A stretch of 64,000 bases of DNA from Pseudogymnoascus destructans (lineage: Eukaryota; Ascomycota; Leotiomycetes; Thelebolales; Thelebolaceae): positions 1 through 64,000 of the forward strand of contig NW_020167544.1 of the NCBI RefSeq assembly GCF_001641265.1, read 5' to 3'. Under the pieces are notes generated by a model. That model had not been told where the DNA came from and ran no database searches. It worked only from the letters and a program-made list of their open reading frames with translations. A program made the translations under genes and the position numbers. Numbering within the stretch: the first letter of the stretch is position 1; each line of letters starts with the position of its first letter. Of the stretch, positions 18,425 through 30,053 are shown piece by piece.

Positions 18425-19850
18425 AAAGAGCTTCTTATTGAGTGGATTGCTGTTGATTCAATTGCTTTCAAAAAGTTTGAATCGCCTCAATTCAAGACTC
18501 TTTTAAAGTATCTAAATTGCCATGTCGAAAGCTGCCTTCCTACTCGAAATACTGTCAAAAACTGGCTCCTTCAACAATATCAAACTCGACGTACAGATCT
18601 TCAAGACGAACTTGCCATCATCACGCAAAAAATCCATCTATCAATTGATATTTGGACTGGGGAAGGCGTTGCTTATATTGGCATTATTGCTCATTACTTC
18701 GATCAATACAATCAACAAAAGGCCCCTGTATTAGTTTTCCATGAGCTTATAGGCCCACATATTGGTGAGAACCAGGCAACATATGTGACAAATGCTCTTG
18801 TTGAGTTTGATATTATTAACAAGCTTGGCTATATAATGCTTGATAACACTTCAAATAACGATACCCTTATGAAGCATTTGTTACAAAGTACATTCATTTA
18901 AGATTATTAGACCAATTAAATCAAATATAATTACATATCTAGATCTCAAGAACGAGTACCAAATTGATTACGATAGCAAGCACCATAGACTTCGTTGTAT
19001 GGGTCACATCATCAATCTCACGTCTCACCTAATCCAACACCACTTGAACTATCCAATTGGCGCACAAATGGGGCTCTTGGAAAGCTTCACAACATTGTTG
19101 TTTTTGTACAACGGTCGCCACAACGAATTGCTGAATTTAGAGAGTATAGCCAAGGCAAAAGGCTTGAACAGGACAACTCAACTCGTTGGAACTCATGGTC
19201 TCATATGATTGGCTGCGCTCTATGGCCTGGTGTTCAGCCTGCAATTCGGATGTTTTGCTCAGAGCACAAGGATGAGCTTTGGGATGAAACTTTGACTACT
19301 GATGAGTGGTCTCATCTTGAAGAAGTATTTGGGATTCTCAAGATCCTAGAACAAACTACACTTGATGTAGAAGGCTCGTTTGGCTCTCTTGGCAAGGTTA
19401 TTATGACCATGGATTTTTAGCTTAAGCTTTTCGAAGACATTACAGAGTCAAAAACGGAAAGCAAATATTCAGATGCAATTAAATCTATGGCTAATGACAC
19501 ATGGAATAAGCTCAACAAGTACTACAATATGACAGAGACAAGTGAGGCTTATATTGCTTCAATTGTTCTTAATCCTCAGATCAGTACTTTACAAAGCAAT
19601 GGCCTGATTGGATTAATCAAGCTAAAAAGGACATGTTGGCCTTCTGGAAGACTTATTACAGTAGTGCAAACATTTTTGAAGATCTTTTAAAGCCTGACAC
19701 AGTACAGGCGCTCGAGTGTATCAAGTCCTGGACGCTTCAGAAAATTGGATCTGAGGATGTGGATCGTAGCATAGAACAGCTAGAGTTGGACATCATGTAA
19801 TTCTATTGCGATTTTCCCCAAGTTACCAAGGCTCGTAATGAGGCTGAAAT
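18425..19850 (+). pseudogene. hAT-superfamily transposase relic
   Basis: Degraded, several frames. Recognisable pieces in order: SIDIWTGEGVAYIGIIAHYF (about 18635-18700), GYIMLDNTSNNDTLMKHL (about 18830-18885), then 18995-19420 with RLEQDNSTRWNSWSHMI and a helical region, and a tail to about 19800. These match the RNase-H-like catalytic region of hAT transposases. Frameshifts occur near 18760 and 18900 and stops near 19420. The C-terminal dimerisation motif is not clearly visible. Orientation follows the plus strand. Confidence 0.65.
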
Positions 19851-19854
19851 ACTA

Positions 19855-19935
19855 CACTGACTGCACTGTTTACACTATCAGTGCGACACTGATAGTGCAG
19901 TGTGAGATCTGCACTGCACTATCAGTGCAGAAGCA
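19855..19935. repeat. Cluster of short palindromes at the hAT/gypsy boundary
   Basis: CACTATCAGTG-CGA-CACTGATAGTG is a perfect 11-bp-arm hairpin (about 19874-19898) and CTGCACTGCACTATCAGTGCAG follows at about 19910. Possibly terminal-repeat remains of the hAT element. Confidence 0.6.
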
Positions 19936-21919
19936 GACCCCTCAGACTATATATCCTCTGGGTTCTATCACAGAAGGACGGCCAAGGAGTACTACACCCC
20001 ATTGCCTTCTTCTCAAAGAAAATGACACCTGCTGAGTGCAATTACGAGATCTATGACAAGGAGCTACTGGCCATCATTAGATGCTTCGAAGCATGGAGAC
20101 CAGAAGTTGAGGGCATAGCAATGCCAGTACAAGTTTTGTCAGACCACAAGAGTCTTGAATATTTCATGAGCACAAAAAAGCTTACTAGGCGGCAAGTTCG
20201 ATGGGCAGAATTCCTCTCTCAATACAATTTCTAAATCATATATCGACCTGGCAAGCAGAACGGAAAAGCAGATGCGTTAACTCGAAGACCAGGAGATAGA
20301 CCAGAAGGGAATGAAGAAGATGACTGTCAAAAACAACAGCTTCAAACCCTATTACCCCTTGAGAGACTCCATCCGGATCTCGCACAGCAGCTAGAACTCA
20401 AAAGTCAAGGGCAGGCACAAGATGCTCAACTTTCACCAATCCTACCACAAGATCAAAGCATCCATGACCAGATTCAAGCTGCGCAGCTCCAGGATGAATT
20501 ATGCAAGGATACAATCTGAAGACTACAGAACAACGAGCGAGATAGCCCGAATATAGCCTTAGCACATTGTGAAGAGAGAAATGGACTCCTACTCTACCAA
20601 AATTGAGTTTGGATCCCAGAAGACGTCCGAGTTAAACTCCTTCATGAGGTTCACGACCAACCAGCAATGGGACACCCTGGAATTGGGAAGCTGATTAGAA
20701 TCATTAAGAGACAGTACTACTGGCCCCGGATGGACAAAACTATCACTCAATATGTGAGGAATTGCCATACCTGCAAGAGATCAAAACCAACCCGGGACGC
20801 ATACAATGGACTCCTACAACCAATCCCAATTGGAAGCCAACCATGGAAGGACATATCACTCAATTTTATTACAGGATTACCATTATGTGAAGGAAACAAT
20901 TCTATCCTTGTAGTAGCATGCCGACTTACAAAAGAGCGCCATTTTATCCCATGCTTTGCAGGTAAAGAAGGCACTACAGCAGAAGCTACAGCGAGGTTAC
21001 TACTCCAGCATGTATGGAAACACCATGGTTTACTAAATTTCATCATCTCAGACAGAGGGCCCCAGTTTGTAGCTGCAGTGTGGAAAATCCTCTGCAAAGT
21101 TTGGAAAGTTACAACCAAATTGTCTACAGCCTTCCACCCAGAAACGGACGGGCAAACTGAAAGGTTTAATGCAGAACTCAAGCGATATTTACGGGCTTAC
21201 GTCAACTATCTCCAAGACAACTGGGTTGAATACTTTGCATGGCTGAATTCACAGCAAATGCCCTTCCATCAGACTCAACAAAAGTTAGCCCATTTTTTGC
21301 AAACAAGGGTTTCGAGCCAAGAATGAGCTTTGATATAGAGGATAGCATGTTCCAAACTGCCCTTCAAGAACATAAGGACATAGCTCAAAACATGAAAGAT
21401 GTTTGGGAATTCCTACAAGACCAGATCGCCCTCTCACAAACCCGAATGGAGCACTTTGCAAATCAAAACAGGAAGCCAGCACCAAGATATAAGATAGGAG
21501 ACCGAGTCTGGCTTTCTACTCGGAATATCAAAACCCAACGACCCTCAAAGAAACTTGACCATAAGCAAGTTGGTCCATTTCAAATCCTTGAGTGAATTGG
21601 GAATGTTGCATACCGACTCCAGCTACCACCAAGCATGAGGATACACCCTGTGTTTCATAGCAACCTCTTACGACTTGACTCAGATGATGCTTTACAAGGC
21701 CAGCACCATGAACCACCCCTGCCAATCATTATAGAAGATGAACTTGAATGGGAAGTTGAAGAAATCCTAGATTCTAAACTCCTACGGAAGAAGCTGTTCT
21801 ATATGGCAGCATGGAAGAACCACCCACTAGACAACACTTGGTATCCTGCTACAAACTTCAACAATGCACCTGAACTCACACAAGCTTTCCACCGAAAATA
21901 CCCGCAGAAGCCACGATGA
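19936..21919 (+). pseudogene. Ty3/Gypsy pol relic: RNase H, integrase, chromodomain (element C1)
   Basis: Truncated at the RNase H domain. Contains SQKDGQGVLHPIAFFSKK, SDHKSLEYFMSTKKLTRR, integrase with CHTCKRSK, SDRGPQF and RFNAELKRY, then a chromodomain EWEVEEILDSK..WKNHPLDNTWY and FHRKYPQKPR before the stop. Nonsense codons at 20232-20234 (TAA), 20517-20519 (TGA), 20604-20606 (TGA) and 21593-21595 (TGA), all explicable as C-to-T in CAA or CGA; one single-base deletion near 21235 shifts frame. Close relative of gypsy A1 pol but with a different LTR family. A polypurine tract lies at 21950-21962. Confidence 0.85.
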
Positions 21920-21962
21920 TCTTACTCTTGATCAGGAGATCAATCTTACTAGGGGGGGGTAG

Positions 21963-22550
21963 TGTTACGATTACAGCTCACAGTGTCACAGGTATAGGAA
22001 GGAAGGTTGGAGGACTACGGTGCCGGGGCGCCTACGATCCGTAGGAGCCTTAGGGCCGAGGCCTACGGGCGCCCTATAGGAGAGGCCACATAGGTAGTGC
22101 CTTAATTGTAAGGCTACTATAGCCACCCTATTAGGGGGGGCCACGTAGACCAGGGTCGTGTCGGTTCCGACTCGGTCAGGGCCTGGTACATAAGGTAGCT
22201 GCCCCCTCTTAGAATAGGGGGTAGAGTTTAGTTTGTCGAATACAGAAGTGGTTGCTCGAGCCTAGGGTTATCACGTTATCCATTGAACCCTAACACACAG
22301 CTTGTCACAGCTTGTTACAGTTGTTACGGTTGCTACGGTTGTTATGGTTGTTACAGTTATTATGGTTATTACAGTTGTTATGGGGATTACGGGTGTAGCC
22401 TTAGCCACAAGGTTACAACCGCTAAGCAGACAACTGTATGTTATGAGAAATAGCCTCACCTTCCTTCCTTCTTCTTCTTCTTCTCTCTTTAGATTCAATC
22501 TAGATTACTTTTCCTGGACTGGCATCATGACCTCTATGACCATCGTAACA
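21963..22550 (+). repeat. 3' LTR family C of element C1, split by a solo LTR
   Basis: Starts TGTTACGATTACAG directly after the polypurine tract and ends CCATCGTAACA. The 3' half matches 51224-51431 (minus strand), including the TTCTTCTTC tract and AGATTCAATCT. At 22296-22390 the GTTACAGTTGTTACGG-type 9- to 12-bp words are repeated and vary in number between copies. Bases 21984-22295 are an inserted family D LTR. Confidence 0.75.
21984..22295 (+). repeat. Solo LTR of family D inside LTR C
   Basis: TGTCACAGGTATAGG..AACCCTAACA, flanked by the exact 5-bp duplication CACAG (21979-21983 and 22296-22300). It contains GGTAGAGTTTAG (about 22230), the predicted transcript 5' end of this family. Confidence 0.85.
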
Positions 22551-22959
22551 GTATATATACTGCTAGGTGTATATATATGGCTTCACACCTGTAGTTTACT
22601 TAATTAAGTCGTCAAACTCTAAATTTGTGCTTAACACAACTGTATGCAAGTGATAATAATCCCAATTAGTCTAGGAGACCTTCTGCCATTTAACAAGTCA
22701 CAGTCACTAGCATACAAAATGCATCATATATCTATAGCGAGTATAAGTAAGAAGAAGCGATAGTGGCATTTCAGAACTATACCTAATCATCAACTACTAG
22801 CTTAAAGCCTTGTATAGATAATCAACTTGATCCTAGCAACTAATAATTATTAGGACTGCCTATTCACTTTGCTTATAGTCAGAGGAAGCAAGTGTCCCCT
22901 CTTAGGGCAAAATAAGTAGGTATCTTCACATAGAAAATTATATAGAAAGGTACTTCTTC
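22551..22959 (+). other. Copia LTR E remnant, then unassigned AT-rich DNA
   Basis: 22551-22640 matches the family E LTR (TAGTTTACTTAATTAAGT, also at 51710-51740 and 53650-53680). After that I see no feature. Confidence 0.5.
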
Positions 22960-24110
22960 TCATTTATTCTATAATGTGAAAACTACACTCTCCTCACCAC
23001 TTTCATTAGAACCATCATCTCCTACCATATCTACTACCTCTATTTGCCCAACTACCCCTTCTGCTTCTGCTTGTGCTTCTGCTTCTGCTGTTGCTTATGC
23101 CTTTTCTTGTGCCTCTAGATCAAGAATGGGAGTCAAGAGCTTAATTGGTATAAACTCTTTTACTTGAAGAAGCTGTACAACCTCCTTCTTTCACTCTTGC
23201 TCTCTTTTCCATGCTTTAATCCCAGATTGATGTAAAGCCTCCTTTGCTTGTGATGCTTCTGCCTTTGCTATTCTAGCAACTTACTTCTCTTGCTTGTCAA
23301 CCTCCTTTTGTGACTTTTGATGAATCCTAGCATGTGCATGATTAAAGCACCCCCAAATTGAAGTGTACGGTGGCTTCTGCTTTTGCGATTTTGACTAACT
23401 TAAACTTGTCCTTATAGTATAGAATAATAAACTCTCATATTTAAGCATCTGCTAATACTCCCTCTATCCCTTGCAATGAAGTATTAAATTGCTATTTTGA
23501 CAGGCTACTTAACAATGGAGTAAACTTATCTTTCTATACTTGAAGTTGCTTCTCTGAATTCTTTAACGTAGGTAGCAAGGTTGTGTTTCATCCTCTTGTA
23601 ATGGCTTTGAGTATTTCTGGATTTTCACAAGAGAAACTACACTATTATCAGGCTACATTCCTGCCTTTTGAAAAGCATGAATGATAGTTTGAGATTTGAA
23701 AGTATCTGATCTGCTCTAATCTGTGGAAGATCTCGCATAAATGAAGAGATATTATATTTAGATCAAACTTCTATATTGCTGCTTAAATGGCAACTTTGTG
23801 CTAATGCTTATACAGTTAGAAAATTCTAACATTAAGAGGTTGTAAAATGTGTGTTACGATGAGATGGAAATGTAAAGGGGTAGATATGGTGTTTCTCTAC
23901 AAGAATAGCAAAGGGAGGATAATGGTGACTTGTATGAGAATCAAGTAATAAAACTTTAGTTCAAAGGTTTATGTACTTTGAGTATGCTTAATAAAGTGAT
24001 TTAGCCATTCCATGGAAAGTTCGTCATTGTATATCCACTCTCTAAAAGTAAAATTCTCTCTATTCTATAAAGATTCTCATACCCTCACAACCTACAAAGG
24101 AGGTTGCTAG
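22960..24110 (-). pseudogene. pogo-type transposase relic
   Basis: Minus strand. WIYNDELSMEWLNHFI near 24040-24000 matches the pogo motif seen better at 31780-31860. At the 3' end a long Ala/Glu/Lys-rich helical tail reads AKAEASQAKEALHQSG and ends GEESVVFTL with TAG at about 22976. In between the catalytic region is unreadable. In-frame TAA and TGA codons break the tail, again where CAA or CGA/TGG would fit. About 1.1 kb, non-functional. Confidence 0.55.
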
Positions 24111-24548
24111 TGCGCGGCCCATACTGTGTTACGGTTGCGCTAGGTCAATCAATGGTTGAAAATGAGTCTGATAACATGTTCATAAATTAATTACTCGATC
24201 TAACCACTGTGACAAGTCAGCTTTGGCTGATTTGGTACATTTGGTACTAGCAACCCATGTGCATGAGTGCATGATGTGGTCTAGGGACTTTTGGCGGCTA
24301 TAGGAGCAGAGTTAGGCGTCCCTATGAGCAAATTTTGTGTGGTACTAAGAGAAGTCGCCGTAGTGTAAGGACAGTTCGAACCGAGGCTGACCTTCGAGTC
24401 TGGAGAAGCATCCGTAGTATAATGTGAAGACTTCTATACTCAAAGCAGTAGGACAAGGTATAGTAGTTCAGGCTCCAAAGCATATACTTTATACCACAGG
24501 GGTCAAGTGGTGAGACTAACAGGTTGGCCAAGTGGTTCGACTCAAAGT
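24111..24548. other. Unassigned spacer
   Basis: No coding frame I can support. Holds GTTACGGTTGCGCTAGGTC near 24127 (similar to the start of the 119-bp hairpin element) and a tRNA-like box A word TGGCCAAGTGG near 24525 without a matching box B. Confidence 0.4.
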
Positions 24549-24801
24549 TGTCACGGTTCACCAAGGCATAGGGCGCCAGTTGGGTATTATGAATTAAACT
24601 CAATCTAGAGAAGAAAGGCAAGAGAAGAGGAGCACTCGAGCAGTGGCTCGATCTATATACAGCTATTGTGGAGTGAATTCTCTTTAGCGAGACCAGTTCT
24701 GAGAATTCACTCCACAACTGAAAACTTCGCTCCAACCCCGGAAAGCTCCCCACACCCCTGAACCCCCACTCGAGCTGCAAGGCGCACTTGATATCGTAAC
24801 A
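24549..24801 (-). repeat. Solo LTR of gypsy family A
   Basis: 253 bp, one visible base change from the A1 LTRs (GGAAAG to GGCAAG near 24616). Flanks AAAGT and AATGT agree at four of five bases, a slightly decayed target duplication. Confidence 0.85.
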
Positions 24802-25165
24802 AATGTAAGGGAATGCAAAGTAAGTCGAAGCAGGAGGAATTGCCAGAAGGCCAAGTAGTGTATAATTTGCTAGCTAAAGATCAATAAGAGATATGAGCAA
24901 TAAGTGCTTATATAACAGTAAAAATCCCTAGTGCCAAATAAGCGAAGGCACTAATTAACCGAACCCTAGCTAAGCGAGCCCTAGTGAAGCGAGCCAATAA
25001 CAAGAGAGCCTAAGCCAGTAGTCATTTTGGGCTGATCTAGGTCAGCAAGTAAAGCGAAGTGAGTGAAGTGAGTGAAGCAGGTGAAGTGAATGACTACTAG
25101 AGACTAAAGCGAATTGAAGGGTCATGACACAAATATCGAAGGAGTGTCATGACACGTAGGCCGAG
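24802..25165. other. Unassigned spacer with short GTGAAGYRA repeats
   Basis: GCGAAGTGAGTGAAGTGAGT-type 9- to 10-bp repeats at about 25052-25095 and AGCGAGCCCTAG repeats near 24966-24990. No gene seen. Confidence 0.45.
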
Positions 25166-25466
25166 TGTAAGGATGCCTCCTTACTCGGGGTAGTTACGGC
25201 CGTCACGTGGCGCCATCGAGACTCGGGGCCGTTACGGGTCAGTCGCGACTGACAGCCTTAGGCACATAACGTAAGGAAGCCTTAGGCAAACAGGGAGCTA
25301 GCTGAGTCGGAGCGGTTTCGGGTATTTTAAGGGAACAGCCATACAGGGTGACACCTTCATCTTTTTTGTATCCTTCGTAGTAGACCTATAGGATAGAATA
25401 CAGCATCACCTCCGACTCGCACTCCCATATGCACCTACGGAGAGCCGTATTCCCTGTGTCCTTACA
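25166..25466 (+). repeat. Solo LTR family H, copy H1
   Basis: TGTAAGGATGCC..GTGTCCTTACA, exact 5-bp duplication CCGAG (25161-25165, 25467-25471). Contains ATCTTTTTTGTATCCTTC, the conserved transcript-start word of the family. Confidence 0.88.
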
Positions 25467-26215
25467 CCGAGCGTATTGCGAGGAGCCTATAGAGTGTGCC
25501 TCTAGGGAGGTCGAGCTCTAGTGGTGATTTCACCTAGTAGCTAAGGTTCCATTTCTTGTACCAGGTAGAGAGCTTGATACTATGTTAGGTCCACTAGGAC
25601 TGCTGTGCTTCTATATAGAGTTCCCTATAGACTAAGCGAATTCTGCTAACAGTGGGTTGTGATGCTAGAGTTGAGGTATTCAGTGCTAGTGCTATAGCCC
25701 TAAGGTCGGCTAGCTTGTCTGCTACTTCATTACCCTCTTATCTAGGCCCTGATGGCCTTAGCATCAAAGATGTAGGAGAGGAGGTTAACAGCCCCATGCC
25801 CTATAGCGACTTGGTGCTAGTTCTAGTAGATAGCGTACTCATAGCCTACCTTCCTGTTTCTAGCGTAGTGTTATTGTAATGATGTACGGTTACGCTCGCA
25901 CTATATCCCACTGAGCCAAAAAGACTACAGTATTCCGGCTCGCCCGGAATATGCATAACACACTTTATATACCACATGTACTGTAACGGCGGCACCCGTT
26001 ACAGTTGTTCTGATCCGTTAGAGAAGATGATGACATTAGTAGATGGTAGGGTCACCTACTACTATTTGAAGTTGGTTAAGGCTGTTTGGCTTCTTCTAAA
26101 GCTGCCATTGTAGAGGGGAGGCCTACGTCTCTAAAGAGGATGATGGTTAGTGTCATGCACCAGACTTGTCACGGGTAGGATGCCAAGGCCGCTAAGGGAG
26201 GCCTTGTAGCCTAAT
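25467..26215. other. Unassigned DNA with a second 119-bp double-hairpin element
   Basis: No convincing gene. The hairpin element lies at 25886-26004; a possible short ORF at 25652-25879 has no recognisable domain. Confidence 0.4.
25886..26004 (+). repeat. 119-bp double-hairpin element, copy 2
   Basis: About 93 percent identical by eye to 18025-18143, in unrelated surroundings. Perfect hairpins TATTCCGG-CTCGC-CCGGAATA and CTGTAACGG-CGGCAC-CCGTTACAG; the second is restored to perfect pairing here where copy 1 has one mismatch. Confidence 0.65.
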
Positions 26216-27135
26216 TGTAATGGTGGGTGCACCAGATGTGAGAATCTAGCCACCCAAGGAAGGGATGAATTTACTAAGACAACACACTGAAAACAGAGCC
26301 AAAGGGTCGTAGCTTAGACTATTCCACAATGCAGCAATCAGGTATGTGATGTAGTGAAGTGGTTCAGACAAGTTGCAACAAATGTTGAGTCTGGGAACTC
26401 AGGGGTAAGTCAGAGGTTAACACCTCACTGACTTTTCAGAAACAAGGAGTAACAAGATGAATGCTTGGAAGCTTGGAAAAGACGTGGAAGTATGTGATAG
26501 TCGATTTACTGTATTGTCTGCTTGCCCTTTCTTAAGGAAAGGGCAATCCTATTTATGCTAAAGGAGTGTAGTTGTCTCATTTTCCAAGACTTTCCATGAC
26601 TTACCAGGCTTGGTAACTGTAGTCGATGTAAGAGAATCCCATAGAACCATCTCTTAGGTTCGTAGCCTATAGGAAGTAAAAGGAGGTCCAAGGTCAGAGT
26701 ACCCCTATAGACAAATTATGTCATAGACAAATTATGTCATAGACAAATTATGTCATAACTTAACCAATCTTGTGGGTAACTAAAGAGCGATGACATGTAA
26801 TGAATCATACAGGTTCGTAGGAGCTTTTAGAGCTATCGTTCATGCTCCTAGGCCTCTAGTTGGTAGAGATATGTCATGTGGTAGTATGAGTGATGTCATG
26901 TAATGAATCATAGAGGGTTGTAGAGATATGCTATGTGGTAATATCGGCCCAGTAACTAAGGAGCGATGACGTGTAATGAATCATAGATGGTTGTAGCAAT
27001 CGTTGAGTAGTATTGCTCTTGTTGTTGGTGTGATAAGCCAAAATATGTATGGTGACTTGTAGGTTTGAGGAGGAGATTTCCAAGTTTGCTCTTGAGTTTG
27101 ATAGCAAACTGAGTGCAACGAATGTCAGTATGACA
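26216..27135 (-). repeat. Solo LTR family B, copy B2
   Basis: Reverse orientation of B3 and B4: TGTAATGGTGGG..CAGTATGACA on the plus strand, 920 bp, exact duplication CTAAT (26211-26215, 27136-27140). A 22-bp AGACAAATTATGTCAT-type unit is tandemly triplicated near 26710-26757. Confidence 0.88.
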
Positions 27136-27591
27136 CTAATGCCGCTATTAGGCTGGAAGACTGCAAGATGGCGCCCGGACCCGACTCGCAACCGAGACGG
27201 CGGGGGCCCAACCCCGAAGGAGTAGATAAGGTAGCTGAGCCCCCTATTAGTAGGGGCTCAGAGATTAGTCTGTTGAATACTATACTATTTGCTCCAACCT
27301 ACGGTCTTAGCACACTGCCTACCTAAACCCTTACAAGACTAGCCGCACTCATAATGAGTACTTTAGAAATCTAGTCAGCAGTTTTACAGATTGAAAATGA
27401 GACTAGTGACAACAAGGGCAAAGGTTAGGGGTAGCTGTTTGCTGGGTAGCTAGGGTGGTTTTGCTAGGTAGCTGGGTTAGTAGGAGCTACCTAGCAAGGC
27501 ATAAAGGGTTGAACAAGACAGTATTGTCAAGGAAATTGAGGACGACCTACTTGTTAATGATTTGCCTAACTTAGAATTTAGTACACTTAGT
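27136..27591. other. Spacer with an LTR-like fragment
   Basis: 27195-27290 shares the layout of LTR D (AGATAAGGTAGCTGAGCCCCC, hairpin GAGCCCCCTATTAGTAGGGGCTC, then GTTGAATAC). Remainder unassigned. Confidence 0.45.
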
Positions 27592-28470
27592 CAGTGTTGC
27601 CAATAGTATATTGGTCTTGGCAGTATATTGCAATATATATTGCAATATGGGCCTTGGCAATACAATATGGCCTCACGCCATATGACTGTAATACAATATG
27701 GCAATATATTGCCAAGACCTATATGACTAATTATTACACACATGATAGTAAATGATGATGAAGATAAGGGACCCGCTTGCTTCCCATTTTACAATGCTAG
27801 ACTTGGCAGTTCAGCTATGACCCGACAAGGGAAATTACTAGTAAATAGTATGTAATTCTCCCCTTCCGGCCATACCCCCCACAGCGTTCCCTTTGTAATC
27901 ACCCATGTTATGTAGAGCCCTTTGTTCCCTCTGTAGAATACTGGCCTTTGATTGATTTTTCTAGTAGCAAGTGCTTCGGAGCAGGGCAGGTGGGGGGAAG
28001 TGGTGGCGGGTGCAAAAAGATACATCACGGTACTTCTATTGCCATACAAATATATATGGAAGTGGAAGTACCTATATGTACCCTTTTGATACTCTTCGGT
28101 ATTTAGGATCGCAGCTTTCTATACTCTACTAGGAGAGAAGATTACAATCACAGATTGAAGGAATCGATTAGGAGTTGATACTATTGAGTATTTAGAGTGT
28201 TTGAAGTCGTGGCTTCATATTACGAACATTCCATAGAGCGACGAGTAGTACTGTCATTTCAATATAATACAATAACATGCGATATTATATATGAAAATAA
28301 TCACATGATTTATATTGTTTTTCTTCATTGTATGACTGCAGTATATTATATTGCCAAGCTTTATTAACGTTATATGATTGTAATACAATATGGTCTTCTG
28401 CCATATGATTGTAATACAATATAGGAATTTCATTTCAATATATTGCCAAGACGCACTATTGGCAACACTG
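27592..28470. mobile_element. hAT-type non-autonomous element, 879 bp
   Basis: Terminal inverted repeats CAGTGTTGCCAATAGT..TCTTGGCA and their reverse complement at the right end, flanked by the exact 8-bp duplication CACTTAGT (27584-27591, 28471-28478). Internal sub-repeats of CCATATGACTGTAATACAAT. No transposase. Confidence 0.85.
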
Positions 28471-28633
28471 CACTTAGTTGTATTATAGTTAATAATTGAT
28501 TTGAAGTTAGAAGACTTAGTTTTTAGTGCTCATTACGCCATAGTGCTCATTACGCCATAGTGCTTGTTACACCATTGTGAACGTTACGTTATACCATTAG
28601 AATTATATGTAACTTACAATTTTGGCCTATATA

Positions 28634-29365
28634 ACGTGGTTTATCACTAAGCGGACCATATCACCAAGCAGGTCACTTTTCCTAAGTTTACTACCTACTA
28701 AATTTAACACACGTTTTCTTAACAACCACTAATGGAAATCCAATCCTAAATTTTAGAACACTAAAACACCTAACATTAAGTGGTTGGGTTACATGGGACG
28801 AGTGAGGAGGTAGACAAAGAATTATAATGCTATTAGCTTTGAAATACTCTTGGAAACCAGCTGACTTGTGACTCTCATGCCCATCTAGCACTAGCATTCG
28901 ATATGTACAACTACAAGTGTGTTTGTCAAAGTGTTTTAGCCATTCTAGACCTGTCTCATTGTTAGTCCATCCATTAGAAGTAAGTTTAATAACCTAGTCT
29001 TAAGGCCACCCTCTGTGTATTAGCTAGCAAGGTGGTTTTTGCCTTCAACTACCAAAAATAGAGGAATGTCGAAATCTTAACTATTAACACAAACAATTGC
29101 TATAGCCCATTCTCGATTCCTAGGCTGAATAGCTAGCCTCTACCACATCAATTGGCATGTGTAACAACCACTCTAGGACAGATGATACCTATCATAAAGC
29201 TAGTCAGGTCATAATGCACGAACTTATCAAGAGGGTATAGATATATGTAGTTCATTTGATTCTGAGTAGTTTTAATAAATATTACACGTTATGGTGATTC
29301 AATTGTATTTTAAAGTGGTAGGGTAGTAGAAAAGTGATCCGCTTAGTGATATGATCTGCTTGATG
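28634..29365 (-). pseudogene. Fot1-like transposon relic
   Basis: Left repeat ACGTGGTTTATCACTAAGCG after TA; a degraded right repeat at 29333-29368. Minus strand keeps LVLDGHESHKSAGFQEY and LPPHSSHVTQPLNV (28740-28897), close to the transposase at 47325-48980, and fragments of NWV..NGWT and REWA further right. Large internal deletions and several stops. Confidence 0.75.
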
Positions 29366-30053
29366 ATGTTGCCGAGAGAAAGCAGCAGCCTGTCAGCAAC
29401 GAACTCAATGTATTGCTTCATCAAGTTGGCGTTCATGCCGAGCAGCGCACATGGAAGTGCCCCAGTCAAGAACTCTTGCTCGATGCTGACAGCCTCAGTA
29501 ATGACGCCTTGGACGGCCTGCTTGCTTGAGCGGTGTCTAATGGGAGAAGAGGAGGCAGGCGAAGTCAGTGTGGAGGCCCTCGTTATGGGATATGAGCTCG
29601 TTCGAGAAGGTCAGACCAGCCATGAGGCCACGCTTGTTGAGCCAGAAAATAGAGGCGAAGGAGCCGGAGAAGAAGATACCCTCAACGGCAGCGAAGGCAA
29701 CGAGACGCTGAGCAAAGGTAGAATCCTTGTCTTGTATCCACCTAACTGCCCAGTCGGCCTTCTTCTTGATGCAAGGAATGGTCTCAATGGCATTGAAGAG
29801 GTATGTGCGTTGAGCTTACTCCTTGATGTATGTGTCGATGAGGAGGAAGTATGTCTCGGCGTGAATGTTCTCGATCATGATTTGGAAACCGTAGAAGACA
29901 GCGGGCTTCTGGGATTTGGACTTCGCTGCTGAAGCGCTCGAGGAGGTTCTCGTTGACAATTCCGTCAGACGCGGCGAAGAAAGCGAGAACGTGGGAGATG
30001 AAGTAGCGCTCATCGTGATTGAGGCGGTTGTTACACTCCTTCCACTCCCCAAC
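29366..30053 (-). pseudogene. Ribonucleotide reductase small (R2) subunit fragment
   Basis: Minus strand reads NNRLNHDERYFISHVLAFFA, NENLLERFSSEVQIPEAR, YGFQIMIENIHAETY (after a frameshift), NAIETIPCIKKKADWAVRW, ISHNEGLHTDFACLLFSH and LMKQYIEFVADRLLLSLGN. These are the core helices of the di-iron R2 subunit, including Glu and His metal ligands (E in MIENIHAE, H in EGLH). A stop replaces the residue after YIKE, and at least two frameshifts occur. The N-terminal 100 or so residues and the C-terminal tail are missing. It abuts a Fot1-like relic. A working R2 gene must lie elsewhere. Confidence 0.85.

Noticed and set aside
24515..24545. tRNA-like stretch TTGGCCAAGTGGTTCGAC
   Set aside because: Matches box A but there is no acceptor stem, anticodon arm or box B in reach; the solo LTR follows immediately.
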